A stretch of DNA of 64,000 nt from Isoetes taiwanensis. Its lineage: Eukaryota > Streptophyta > Lycopodiopsida > Isoetales > Isoetaceae. The position numbers and the translations under genes are program-made. Below, one piece after another: positions 24,245-35,450 of the stretch. The DNA lies in contig JAJEKV010000032.1 of assembly GCA_021234155.1 (NCBI GenBank), forward strand, positions 9,616,099-9,680,098, given 5' to 3'. A model generated the notes under the pieces. It saw nothing but the letters and a program-made list of their open reading frames with translations, searched no databases and was not told the origin of the DNA. Position 1 is the stretch's first letter. The number at the start of each line of letters is the position of its first letter.

Positions 24245-24342
24245 TTCTATTTGTTCTATTGTGATCAAATTCAAAAGCTACAGGTGATGAAAGCCTCAAA
24301 TGAATTTTAGTTTTTTTGGGTTTGAATTCTAAAATTTTGTCA

Positions 24343-24372
24343 GGGGGGGGGGGGGGGTGGCGCCCCTAAGGC
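24343..24372 (+). repeat. Poly(G) run followed by poly(A)
   Basis: About 15 consecutive G bases follow GTCA, then a short GC segment and a run of 11 A. Long G runs are rare in nuclear DNA and are prone to assembly error. It lies between element A and the foldback at 24459. Confidence 0.85.
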
Positions 24373-24458
24373 CCAAGGAAAAAAAAAAATTTTTGGCAAC
24401 ACAAACCATTAACATCCAACATATAAAAATTAAATCCCCAACACATAACAACCATTGA

Positions 24459-24911
24459 CATTAACAACAAAACATAACTACCATTGACATTAATTAACAC
24501 AACCATTGGGTCCAACACATTTAAATTAAAATCCCCTTAAACCCCTTTGGTTTGGGTGCATATTCACACCGGGGGTGACGAGGGGCTGCGAGAGCCCTCA
24601 TAATTGTATTTTGCACGAGAAATCAACACCATATAGTATTCCGCTTGAAATCTTATAGTATTTTGCGAATCTTGTTATACAGTATAGCAAATTTTGTACT
24701 TGCATACCCCACAAACGAGGAACTTTACGTACGGTGTAGATTAAGGAAAAGGGGTGAATATGTCTATCCAACAACTCAAGGTTTCAAGTCACCCCCCGTG
24801 TGAATATGCACCCAAACCAAAGGGGGTTTAAGGGGGATTTTAATTTTAATGGGTTGGACCCAATAGTTGTGTTAATTAATGTCAATGGTAGTTATGTGTT
24901 GGTTGTTAATG
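24459..24911. mobile_element. Foldback MITE with ~120-bp inverted arms
   Basis: The left arm (about 24459-24579: CATTAACAAC, then CCATTGACATTAATTAACAC, CATTGGGTCC and TTTGGTTTGGGTGCATATTC) is the inverse of the right arm (about 24788-24911: GAATATGCACCCAAACCAAA, GGACCCAATAG, GTGTTAATTAATGTCAATGG, GTTGTTAATG). The arms differ by few bases around a ~208-base non-coding loop. Coding capacity is absent, as expected for a MITE. Target duplication could not be defined. Confidence 0.75.
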
Positions 24912-24977
24912 ACAATAGTCAGACAATTCGTTATTATGTTAATCGATAGTCCCATCGATCCGGAGACATCGGATCGA

Positions 24978-26012
24978 CATTCTAGAATGGGGCGCAGCAT
25001 GCATGTCTTGCATGCATGCATGCGCGCATGCCCTTTCCTCGGGTTGGGGTTTCGCTTATTTTAGGCGCGGTTCGCATCAACGTCTCATCGGCACTTCCTC
25101 TTCTCTCGGCAGCACCTTATTCTCTTTGAATTGTTTCGAGGCGTGGGAGGGGCTTCTTCCCGCTTGATTTGGCCCATTTGGCGTTTCTTTCATTTGTGGC
25201 ATGTCCTTTTCGACCTTTGGCCCTTCTTTAGCCTTCATCCGTGACCTTAGGCCCCTCGATTCTAGTTTGATAAGGAAGTTCTCTCGGTATTCGGGTGGTT
25301 TGTTGGTTTCATCGCGAGCCCCATTCTAGAATCCCATCGATCCGAGACATCGGATCGACATTCTAGAATGGGGCGAGCATGCATGTCTTGCATGCATGCA
25401 TGCGGCGCATGCCCTTTCTGGTTGGGGTTTCGCTTCTCATCGGCACTTCCTCTTCTCTCAGCAGTACCTTATTCTCTTTGAACCCACCCTCCCCCTTCTT
25501 TGTTTATTGTATTTGTCGCCTGGCACGTGTGACCAGCCCCTCTATTTGAAGAGGTTTTTGTTTTTTGTCGCGTGGCACGCGTGATCAGCCCCTCCACCCT
25601 GGGAGGTTTGTGTTGTCTCGTTTTGTTGTGTCGGTGATGTGCATGTACAGGTTGGCGAGCGGCATCTGTTTCGACTTCTCCATGCGTGGGTTTTTCGGAA
25701 CAATTTCTATGCCTTACGTTTGTCCAAGCCCCTTGCCGAAGGCTTATCACTAGGGTTTTTCCTCGAAAACCCGAAAGGGCGGGGTTTTTTAATCCCGGTG
25801 ATAAGCTTTCGGCAGGTACACCAGCCACACATCTATTAGCATTGTATTTTTTGGGGTCCAAATGATATAATTGGATTTTCCCTTTATTTTTCGTGGGTAG
25901 TTCGCATGTGTGCGGCTACCCACTGTCCACCATTGTAGAAAATCTGCTGAGATGAATGAGAAGCCTATCTATCGGGCGGTTTGTTGGTTTCATGCGAGCC
26001 CCATTCTAGAAT
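24978..26012. mobile_element. Hairpin-carrying ~1-kb element, copy B
   Basis: Begins CATTCTAGAATGGGGCG and ends GCGAGCCCCATTCTAGAAT, clear inverted ends. Its head module is repeated at 24978 and 25359 (period 381), with a hairpin (CCCCATTCTAGAAT / ATTCTAGAATGGGG) at the junction. It shares with copy A the GCATGC-rich head, the CTTCCTCTTCTCTC block, the 81-base hairpin, the TCCCTTTATTTT block and the tail TTTGTTGGTTTCATGCGAG. Outer ends differ between copies A and B in sequence but not in layout. A 60-base direct repeat (GGCACGTGTGACCAGCCCCT and GGCACGCGTGATCAGCCCCT) at about 25513-25610 is unique to B. Confidence 0.65.
25734..25814. repeat. Conserved 81-base hairpin in element B
   Basis: Same arms (TGCCGAAGGCTTATCAC / GTGATAAGCTTTCGGCA) and same internal stems as at 23963, with one visible change in the loop (GGGCAGGG to GGGCGGGG). 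A shorter relative occurs at 27571-27638 with the same inner stem, CCTCGAAAACCC. Confidence 0.8.
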
Positions 26013-26339
26013 TAATCAATTAGTCAAACCAATAGTCAGTATTTGCTAGTCTAATGAAGTATTGTGATATTTATATACCCAAACAAGGATGTGAACCCTG
26101 ATATTCCAACTTATAATAAGACAGTAAACTTTAATACAAATATAAATTAAACAATACACTCTAAGATAGGCTGCGCAAAAATAAATTGAAGTTTCTTACA
26201 AAGTGGTTTGTGTTCAGACTCTATGGCTAAGTTGGTGGATCTTGAAGCCTGGGGACCATGTTGCACAATTTCAATAGCCTTATTGAGTACCTCTACTTCA
26301 AAGCAAAGCAAGAGGTCTAGTTTGCGCCATACACAAGAC

Positions 26340-26960
26340 ACCCAAAAATTTAACCACTATAATAAATCACTAGGAAACCACTATAGATGTGGTTTTTTAT
26401 GTCAAAATTTGTATTCCTAATAAAAACCACATAACATAGTGGTTTTCATAACTAGTGCGTGGCTATTCATGTTGCTTTTTTATTATAGCATGGTTTATTA
26501 AAACCGATATTGTTTTATTATATAGTTTCTAGCAACAACAGTGGTCATTCATGTTGGTTTTCTAATGTCACATGGTTTATTAAATCGACAGAGTTGTGTA
26601 GCATGGTTTTTCAACACAACTTTAAAGTGGCAATGGTTCTTTATGTTGATTTTTTACTGTCACAAAGTTGAAGTACTTTATGGCGTGCTTTTTTGTACCA
26701 ACTTAAATGCCATGGTGGTTATTCATGCTAGTTTTTTATATCACGGTGTGTGTTATAAAATGGTTGTGGTTTATTTTATAATTTCAATACCAAGTTAATT
26801 GTCATGGTAATTACTCATAGATATTCGCCTAAGAGGACTTGGCTATCTATAGTGATTACTCATAAGGCACCCAAAAATAATTATCATAATTAACCACCAA
26901 ACCACTATAGATATGGTCTTTTGTATTTTTTGTTTTTTTTTTGAAATACTTTGACCTTAT
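26340..26960 (+). promoter_or_regulatory. Left subterminal repeats of the nested element
   Basis: Words of the type TGGTTTATTAAA, TGGTTATTCATGTTGG and TTTTTTAT recur every 30-60 bases. A second copy of the terminal word (CATAAGGCACCCAAAAATAA) sits at 26861, followed by ACCACTATAGATATGG, which repeats ACCACTATAGATGTGG near 26378. Confidence 0.6.
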
Positions 26961-27570
26961 TCAAATATCATGAAAAAAGCACAAAACATATCTTTTGTAA
27001 TTTATTATTTTTTGGTCTCTTGTAAATTGTTTTGCATATTTAGAAAAGCAATATAATAGTGGTTTTCTAGAACTATATGTGGTTTTACATTCACACTTCT
27101 TACATTAACTAGCTGAGGTCTATATCATGATCTTCTTCTTCTTCTAAAACTATAGTCGCTACTTACTAATATAAGATCATTTATTGCTTAGACATTAGAA
27201 TCAACTACTTTTTCAATGTAATTATGTGTAACCTAATGCATATACTTGATGCATTATAAAATGTCAAATATAATATCCGAGTACATTTTCTTTTGATGCA
27301 TATGTTCCCTAGCTCGGATTCCTTCCTTGTTGATCCATTTACACCCACAGAGATAATAAGTTGAATGTTAGTGCATTCATACACTTTAGCAAGTTTGGTT
27401 CCAAGATACAATCCATCCAATTTCATATTTAGAATTATCTATAGATGCTTTCTAATGTTGATATCAATATAGGAGGATGCCAAACATAGATAGCTTTACT
27501 TGGATTCTTGTTGGAGACACGATCGTCACACAATCATCTACGAATGTATAGTTGGTTAGCAAGCCTGTTA

Positions 27571-27638
27571 CTGCTAAGGGTTTTCCCTCGAAAACCCTTC
27601 GAGACAAGGGTTTTTAATCTTGGACAGCAATAAGCCTG
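27571..27638. repeat. Shorter relative of the element A/B hairpin
   Basis: GGGTTTTCCCTCGAAAACCC and GGGTTTTTAATC match the inner part of the 81-base hairpins, flanked by imperfect arms (TTACTGCTAAGG / TTGGACAGCAATAAG). It is followed by a LINE-type 3' end (GGCCATTTGGTCTTCGTGG, TTCGATTCAATTC). Confidence 0.5.
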
Positions 27639-28862
27639 TTGTCCTTTGTTTGGGTTCCATAGGCCATTTGGTCTTCGTGGATGATATACAGTTCGATTCA
27701 ATTCTATTTAAGAGGCCAAACCTTCAACAAATGCTAAGACTACTGAGAAATTTTCAATCGCTCTGAAAATGTTTTCCTCAAATTCATAGGTTGAAGGTAT
27801 TTTCTAATCTATGATTTTATTAAGAATACGACTTTTGGATGTCTAGTCAATTCTGAAAAGGCCTAGCAAGGCTTGAAGAAAACATGTTAGACCTACTGAG
27901 GCCTAACATGCCTAGCAAGGTTAACATGTTATAGATATTTACTTAGGCTGAGACCACATGATTTAACGATTTTTAGGATCTTTCAACCATTTAAGTTAAA
28001 AAGATATTGGTATGCCAAACTGAATAGTTTAAATGAAGAAGCAAGTGCATGAGGAGGCCACTCTTGATCAAAGCAAATATAATATATAATTTTGGGATAA
28101 AGGAAGGCCAAAACAAAGCTAAACAAAACCACCAAGTGACCATTTAGCCTTGGGGCATGCCCCTTGTCTATACGCCACAATCAATAAGGTTGGTCACCAT
28201 GTTGTATGTAACAAATAACGATAATGATCTCACATAGCTAGCATCACATACATGGGTGGACACATACCTCTACCATGGAGAAATACAAAGTATCATGGGG
28301 GTCTTTATAGAATAATGCAACCCCCGCCCCCCACTCTATGTTATGCAAAACCCACCCTTCCCCCCGGTTTCATATATATGATGGAGAAATCAAATGTTTC
28401 AATGCCTGTCTATTTGCAGATGCTACCTTGGTCTCATCAGGGTTCAAACCCCCCCGTTAGTAGATCTCCAAGGCCATAGCCATACTTTGAGAAGAATTTT
28501 TGGCACTTGGAAGGGCCTTTTTGGAAACTTAAAGGTTTTACGACTTTGATAAAATGATTCTCCGTCCTTATATCATCCAGTTTCAAATTCTGTTGCTTGT
28601 TAGATAACCCTCAACATGTGTAGTTCCTCACTCTGCCGCCAAATTCTCGTTCTTGTTGTTTAGTAAATTTGGCGTATATAAAAACACGATCTTTGAAATT
28701 CCCATGGAGTTGGGCCATTACAATACTGGGACTTCAATGACACTGCAGTCACTTGTAAATATGAAGGAGGAATATTTGTTTATCATTGACGGCATGTGAA
28801 CGTTGTTGACGACATCATGTGACCTGAACCTAAGTAGATAGTAGATAGGTTGAAAATTAAGG

Positions 28863-30200
28863 ATGAGAATTAAAATATATGTGAAAAAATGCCCCATTAG
28901 GGTTGAAAACAATGGTCCAGATTTGGTTGAGATGGATGGTCGAGATGGTGATCTTGGTAGTGTGCTCCTATTGGTCTACTACTTTCCCGCCTACTTTGTG
29001 CTTTGCCGATTACGCCCTGCGCCTGCTCTGTGCCCTGCCGATCATAATCTGCCTGGCGATGGCTTTCTTCGTGACGATGGCGATGGTAGACGCTCAGCTG
29101 GCGATGGCACTCATCCTTCAAAAATCGAAGCTAGAAGCTGGAGGCCTAAAGCTCCAACGTTGCCGTCGACCTGCTCTGATGCAGCCACTGCAGAAACCAT
29201 GATTAAGATCGAAACGGAAGCTGCAAGCTTCCAAGATGTGAGATGTTTTATCCATGCTCTTTACAAGGTGTTGTTTCAGGAAATGCCTAAGCCTAATATT
29301 GTAGCTTGGACTGCTATGATTGATGTTTATGCTAAGCAGGGTATGATGGATGAAGCACTAAGAATCTTCCAACAGATACCAAATCCAGATGTCATTGCTT
29401 GGAATGCCATGATCACAGCTTTCATACAAAATGGGTTTATAGAGGAGGCTATCCAAGTCTTTCAAGAAATGCCTAAACGCAATTTGGCGTCCTGGAATGC
29501 TATGATTGCAGGATATGCACAAGAGGGGCGTATCCAGGAAGCCTTTGAGCTCTTACGAGAAATGAAGATAGAAGATGCCAGACCGAATAATGTCACGTTT
29601 TTAAGCCTCCTTGAGGCTTGTGGCAGAAAGGCAGATCTTGTTGGAGGTAAGGAAGTACATAGAAAAATAATAGACCATGGTTTGGAGTCAAACATCGTAG
29701 TTGGAAGTGCTGTAGTTGATATGTACAGTAAGTGTGGTAGTCTGCAGGATGCAAAATCTGTTTTTGCCAAAATGCCTAAGAAAAATGCAATAACCTGGAA
29801 TGCAATGCTTTCAGGTTATGCTCATCATGAAAATGCTAAAATGCTTCAAATTTTACATGAAATGCAGACAGAAGGTTTGTTATTTGATAAGGTTATGTTT
29901 GCCATTGTTCTTTCTGCTTTCTGTCATGCTGGCTTAGAAGATGAGGGATGCCATTATTTTATCTCTATGAGTCAGAATCATTCCATCACATCAACAATGG
30001 AACATTGTAGTTGTATGATTGTTCTTCTTGGCCAGTCAGGGAAGCTAGACGAGGCATATTCATTGATCATTGGCCTGCCATTTGAACCTGGTCCAATACA
30101 GTGGAAGGCTTTACTTAATTGCTGCAAAATATCGCGTTGTTGGTAAATGGGATGATGCACTAAAGGTGCGAAAAGCAATAAATGCAGGAGATTTCAAAAA
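28863..30200 (+). pseudogene. PLS/E-class PPR gene fragment, captured and truncated
   Basis: An open frame of 427 codons (28863-30146). Residues from about 115 carry PPR repeats: NIVAWTAMIDVYAKQGMMDE, DVIAWNAMITAFIQNGFIEE, NLASWNAMIAGYAQEGRIQE, then NNVTFLSLLEACGRKADLVG, VVDMYSKCGSLQDAKSVF, ITWNAMLSGYAH, the HAGLEDEGCHYF block and an E-motif start (EPGPIQWKALLNCC). The N-terminal ~110 residues do not look like PPR and are probably not coding. Directly after the stop, another frame reads VGKWDDALKVRKAINAGDF, the end of the usual E region, so roughly 60 residues plus the frame are lost. A working protein of this class binds organelle RNA for editing or processing; this copy lacks a proper start, transit peptide and C-terminus. 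It lies inside the nested TIR element. Confidence 0.8.
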
Positions 30201-30475
30201 TTGATTCGGAAGTGAGTACGCACTCTTGACCATCTTCTGCAGTTAAAATAGTTGTTGCTAGCAGTTCTCAAATAAAAAATTGCAGAAACTATTTAGTATG
30301 GCACATGGAAGTGCAGAGTGAGAAGTGAAATGATAAGAAGATGAAGGGTTATGACATATCCTTCAAGTCATCTTTCACAATGGCCAACTTCTGGAGTTGG
30401 TGACATTTCATGCTAGCATATATATATTAGGCAAAGTATGGGCCTTCTCCTTCAAATCCTATTCCACACTTTACC

Positions 30476-30555
30476 ATTAAGCCAGCAAGATTGTTCTTTG
30501 GAACATCAGAAGTATTAAGCCAGCAAGATTATTCTTTGGAACATCAGAAGTGTTA
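30476..30555 (+). repeat. 36-bp tandem duplication
   Basis: ATTAAGCCAGCAAGATTGTT followed by CTTTGGAACATCAGAAGT is repeated at once with one substitution. It lies between the two captured gene fragments. Confidence 0.9.
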
Positions 30556-30689
30556 GAGCATGATGATGATTGTACATGGAGTCATCTTGTGATTTTTATT
30601 TTGCAGCATAAATTTGAGAAAAGGACAAAAACCCCCTATTCTGTACATTTTGTAGATGATTTTCTTCACTTTTGTTTGCAGTATTACCT

Positions 30690-31638
30690 GCATCATCTTC
30701 TATGCACGCTTTCTCTGGACCTGGACCTGAACACAAGATGAGTTCAAGGAACCTAGGCAGCAGCATGACAAGTGGGCCGAAGAGTAATTGGGTGGGAGTG
30801 AACATGGCTTTTTCTGTGGCAGATCAGACCAAGAAATCACCAAAATTACGGTTGCAAGATTTGGCTGTACCAGAACCACAGGTGACATGGAGTATGATGG
30901 GCATATGCATTGTGTAAAGCGATCAAGGACTCTTAATTCTGCAGTAACTTTACCATGTCAGGTATGCACATACCTTGTGAGTATTTTCTTGCATTTTAAG
31001 ATGTTGACCACGCCAGGATTATGAAGTTCAAGAAATAGGATTATGAAGTTCAAGAAATATGGTCCATTTACTGGGTTCTGTCTTGTAACGATTAAATTAT
31101 AGTTGTGATGCTGCTGCTTTTTTTATTTTGATAACAATGGATCATAGGAAACATTTTTTCATGTCATATGGTTGAATCATTTGTATTGTTTAGTATGCTC
31201 ATATGTTCTTAGGTTCCTAACTGACATTAATATCCTGATCTATTGTTGCAGACAGAGTGCTTACCTACACAAACAAAAGGAGTTCACATTCAGCAGTCCT
31301 TGCCGGAGAGTTCTAATATAGTTTCAGAAGAAAAAATGTGGGTGTCTGCCGAGACATCATCTTTTAGTTTCTACAATCCCCTTGATGAACCTAGTCCATT
31401 GGGTTTGACGCTGAGGAAGAGTCCATCCTTGCTGGAACTTGTGTCTATTGTTGTAACGCAGGGAATATTAAATGGACTTGATTTTGGCGATGGGTATGCA
31501 TTTCTTAAGTGGAAGTCTATTAAAGGGGCAAGTGCCTCTGGGATACCACATGATAAACTAAAGGCTTCTAATTTTCCAGCATCGACATTAACTATTTCTG
31601 TCTGGAAGTGCTTTATTTCTTTCTCTCACATGCAAGAG
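30690..31638 (+). pseudogene. ASG1/At2g24100-like gene fragment with introns, captured
   Basis: Two exon-like pieces survive. The first (about 30700-30960) ends TTACCATGTCAG|GTATGC; its readable frames include SSMTSGPKSNWVGVNMAFSV and CVKRSRTLNSAVTLPCQ, so the frame changes once. The second is 31252-31638, between TTGTTGCAG and GTGAGT, and encodes TECLPTQTKGVHIQQSLPE, MWVSAETSSFSFYNPLDE, PSPLGLTLRKSPSLLELV and KLKASNFPAS. I recognise DEPSPLGLxLRKSPSLLxL and KLKASNFPAS as hallmarks of the plant ASG1 (altered seed germination 1) / At2g24100 family, whose molecular role is not settled. The conserved region that follows in the family (SRYEGDLVAKCYF) is absent downstream, so only the middle is present. 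Retained introns argue for DNA-level capture, not retroposition. Confidence 0.65.
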
Positions 31639-31854
31639 GTGAGTACGTAAGTATTGCAAGGTCGTCACTTTCCTCCTATACTAGATGTTTACCTTTGCTT
31701 TGCTGTAGATGTTAGATCTAAATTAGTTTTCTACATATTTGGGGAAATAAAATTATCATTGTTCATGAGTTTCGGAAATGGTTGGGGTTCAAATCCCCTT
31801 GCTCCCTATTTTTTTTTTGGCTATTGATGGAAACAGATACAGTGAATTAACAGT

Positions 31855-32065
31855 AAAAAGTACTACTATACATAAGAAACCATAGTAAAAAGTACTACTA
31901 TACATAAGAAACCATACACGGTCCTTAATAGTTTTAGTCTTCTATACTTGAAATGCTTCAAACAACAGACCATTACTTGTATGCATAAGAAACCATCCAC
32001 GATCCTTAATAGTCTTATACTTAAAAACTTGAAATGCTTCAAACAGCATACCATTACTGGTTTAT
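31855..32065. repeat. Short local duplications near the right end of the nested element
   Basis: AGTACTACTATACATAAGAA ACC is repeated at 31860 and 31889. A ~75-base unit (CATAAGAAACCATACACGGT, CTTAATAGT, CTTGAAATGCTTCAAACA) at about 31902-31975 recurs at about 31983-32060. Confidence 0.8.
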
Positions 32066-32533
32066 AAATGAGAACCATATAGCTAATGCAAAACAAAACC
32101 GTGCACAAATAGAACAAACACACATGTGCTTTACCATGACATTTAGCCATGCATTATACTACAATAGCCGACCACATTATAAAATCACAATGGCCAACCA
32201 CATTATAAAATCACCCAAAACAAGCACTACATTAAACCACATCCACAACCATAATGTTATACCACATGGACAAACCGTACAGTTAAACACTATAAGTATA
32301 CCACATTCATTTACCAATATGTAATACCACTTTGACAAACTCTACTAAAAGCATCTGCGATTACCATGCCATAATACCACCCTAACAAACCTAACAAGAG
32401 AACCCATTAGTTTAGCCACATATGGTTTTTAATGATATCAACCCACAAACACCCATTGGTTTTATAGAATGGTTTTCTAGTCATAACCAAGGAAAAAACC
32501 ATGTAGTTTTTTAATTTTGGGTGCCTTGTGATA

Positions 32534-35055
32534 ACTTCTGCAAAAGGAAAATAAAGCCATAAGAAAAAAGTCAAGCAAAAGATGAGCTGGTAAAAATACT
32601 AACAGTTCATATTACTTGTCGGATGATAAGCAGATGTAGAGTGTTTGGATTGTCATTGATATTGGCGTTGGGCTTCCAGGGGAGCAGCCACAAACCTTTG
32701 CTTCTGTGCAACGAGTAGAAAAACAAATCATTGTGAGAGTAAAGGGACATAAATAGAAAAGCAATAAAAAATATTGTGAGAGCAAAGGGAGATAAATAAA
32801 AATGCAAATAGAGCACAAAGAAGCTTATCTGCCATTGCCATTAGTGACAGAATCTGGAAATCGCAAGCCAGTTCATTCAACAGCAGTTCCTTCAACAACA
32901 GAAGTTTAAATCGGATAAAAAGACTAAGGAAGCAAAGGGCTTTACATATGCGAGATTATAGAAATACGCCATAGCCAACTTCGAAGGACAGAGTTTGTAA
33001 ATAAAGTTACTCCTCTGCGAATCGCTATCTTACTCCATTGCGGTCGCTAAAACGGATAAATCGCAGAAAACAAATGGTGGTTTGGAGCTAATTAGTTGTG
33101 AGAAGGTTTGTGCATGTCTAAGACTAGATAAACCCGCAAAACAAATGGTGGGATTTGGAGCTAATGAGTTTGAGAAGGTTTGTGCATATCTAAGATAAGT
33201 TATCTGAATAATGCCCTGGATGGAATATCCGACTCAAAAAGGTTAAAAAATTGATATGCTAAATCATTAAATAAATGCATTACCAAGAATATCTCCTGCT
33301 ACAAAAGCAACCGCTATCGCTGAGGAAGTTTGAGAGGAAGTAGAGAAAGTAGAGTTTTTCATAAATTTCATGTCTGCTATACTCATCCGTAATTGCATTT
33401 AAGCGCAAAAAACTTTTGAGTGCAATAGTGTGAACAGAATAGAAATATCAGAGGATAGTAGTTTTATGTCTAAATCAATCACAAAGATAGCATTTTGATA
33501 ACTGATCATAAACATCACACCAAATGTAACCTCGCACTTTTCGGATGACAAAATTTTTTAATAAGAGCAAAAAATACAAGAGAATCACAAATTTATAAGA
33601 TCTGGGGCATAATGTAAAATTGATCTCTAAGCCTAAATTGCGGACTTGTATGCCATAGGTGCAACTTTTAGGAACTAGACCCAGACCGTTATGGTGAGAA
33701 AAAGAATAAGCAAGCCCACAGGTCGAGCTTCTTTTCGAACTTGAAATTCTATGACGAACCTTTTTCCCTTATGATTTCTGACATTGTATAGAATAGAAAA
33801 AATGGGAAAAAAGAAACAAATAAAAAACACGTAGATCGTTCTTGGATCACCGCCATGTTTCTTCTTGAATCCAATTGCCTCCAGAAAGATGGGATCCTAC
33901 ATGCTAGTTATGATGCGCTGAGATAAGCTTCACCGTTGTATTAAGCCTAGCCGCTTCACCTCCGCTCCACTGCCTTCTATTCTACGATTGTGCATCCGAA
34001 GCTTTGCCAAGTAATCACCGTCTCCATTTTTATGCACTTTGAACAGATCTGATGCAGCCGAAATGCCTAACCTAACCCTAAAGCTCGTTTTTATTTGCCA
34101 ATCAAAAAAGTCCAAATGGTGACCTTTGCCAAGTTCGCATAATATATATTTATCTTGCACCTATACGTCTACACCTTTTTATTGATCTACCTTTATTCAC
34201 GCTCGACTATTTTCTTCCAAAATAATCTTATGATGAGGTACTATAGGTAGAGGATGTATTGGTCATCATAAATAAAAAAGTCTATGTAGGTCAAACTTCC
34301 TCAATGCAAGCCCAGGTAGTAGAGTAAGGACAGTTGTTGTGTTAATTAAAGGTATCTTCCGTACCTATGGGAAAAAAAGCATAGGAATCATTGAATTTTT
34401 TAAATTGTGCTGGGAGAACTGTAGAGGAGGATCATGTCGAGAGAGGAAGTGAGCATTTCTTTTGTGGTGCATTAGAGATGCATGTACAAACTAACATTGA
34501 TCAATGGGTCTATGCATCCGTAGACCTGCATATGAAGAAGAATGTGTAGTATGGTACCAACAAATTCCACATATGCCAAATTGATTAAGCAATAATTTAT
34601 TAAGAAACACATTAAATAAACAATGCGCTTATATTGCCCTTTTTAACCATCATATTCCAAGTGTACCACCTTGATTAAACAACCCCTCTTAGCAACCATG
34701 TTAAAGAATTTTATTCCACACATCACACTTAATAACGAATATTAGGAGCATTACTTCAAGCCATGTCAAATCTAATAGATTGTGTTAAAGAAGCCATTAC
34801 TAGTTTTAGCAAACCATTATAGTATAGTATGCACAAAATTATCTCATAAAGTACTATTAATTTTAATAAGGTTTTTTTCTAGCAAATAAGTTCATGTATA
34901 AAAACTACATATATCATGGTATTTAGGCGATACAATATTGGTTAAGTATAATGGTTCTCTTTTGGGGGCCTTGTGTATTACACAATTAGACTCTTGAAGA
35001 AACTATGCTATAGCAATTAGAATAGATATCATGCATGATGTTTGTTCTGACGAAT
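32534..35055. other. CACTA interior right of the nested element; no gene recognised
   Basis: AT-rich sequence with small ORFs only. A third terminal word of the CACAAGG family (GGGGGCCTTGTG, ending 34975) and subterminal-like ACCA/TGGT words precede the CACTA subterminal repeats, suggesting the relic of another insertion. No transposase similarity is visible. Confidence 0.45.
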
Positions 35056-35450
35056 AGAGGTATAGACATGTCACTAGCAGCATAATAGTCATGCCTTTAG
35101 TCAGAAAATTAGTCAGAATAAGCGTCAGATAAATAGTCAAAAATTTAGTCAGATTGTTAGTCAAATCAATAGTCAGGTTATTAGACAATGTAAAAGTCAA
35201 AGAGGAGCCGTCATGATTACCGTCAGCTTTTTAGTCACCGTATTAGTCAACTTATTAGTTACTTTACACGTCAAAATAAACGTCAGGTATTTCATCAGAC
35301 AAGTAATCATCAGCTTATTAGTCAAATTTTTCGTCGGAACAAAAGCGTTAGTTTGTTGGTCGGGACCATTCGCCAATTTAATCGTCAAATATGCATTTGA
35401 TAAATTGGTTTATATGCTCGACGATTTTTTCGACGTTTAGTAGTCATTCT
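35056..35450 (+). promoter_or_regulatory. Right subterminal repeat region of the CACTA element
   Basis: About 18 AGTCA/CGTCA words at 10-25-base spacing (for example TTAGTCAGAAAATTAGTCAG) run up to the right terminus. On the plus strand they have the same orientation as those at the left end. Confidence 0.75.

Larger units (their letters stand above)
26332..32530. mobile_element. Nested TIR transposon with CACAAGG ends carrying host gene fragments
   Basis: The left end is CACAAGACACCCAAAAATT (26332) and the right end AATTTTGGGTGCCTTGTG (ending 32530), inverted repeats with one mismatch in the first 16 bases. ATA lies immediately outside each end (26329-26331 and 32531-32533). Subterminal repeats follow: TGGTTTATTAAA or TGGTTATTCATG on the left (26380-26800) and the inverse type, ACCACATTATAAAA, on the right (32150-32500). 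The 3-bp duplication, CA..TG ends and subterminal repeats suggest a CACTA-superfamily relative. Inside are a PPR fragment and an ASG1-like fragment, no transposase. Further related ends occur at 26861 and 34975. Confidence 0.68.

Noticed and set aside
31784-31798. tRNA gene (T-arm-like GGGGTTCAAATCCCC)
   Set aside because: Only the T-arm and a T run are present; no acceptor pairing, D-arm or anticodon arm at proper spacing upstream.
26861-34975. Alternative element using the other CACAAGG-type ends
   Set aside because: Flanking trinucleotides (ACT and TAT) do not match and the span would cross, not nest with, the ATA-flanked 26332-32530 pair.
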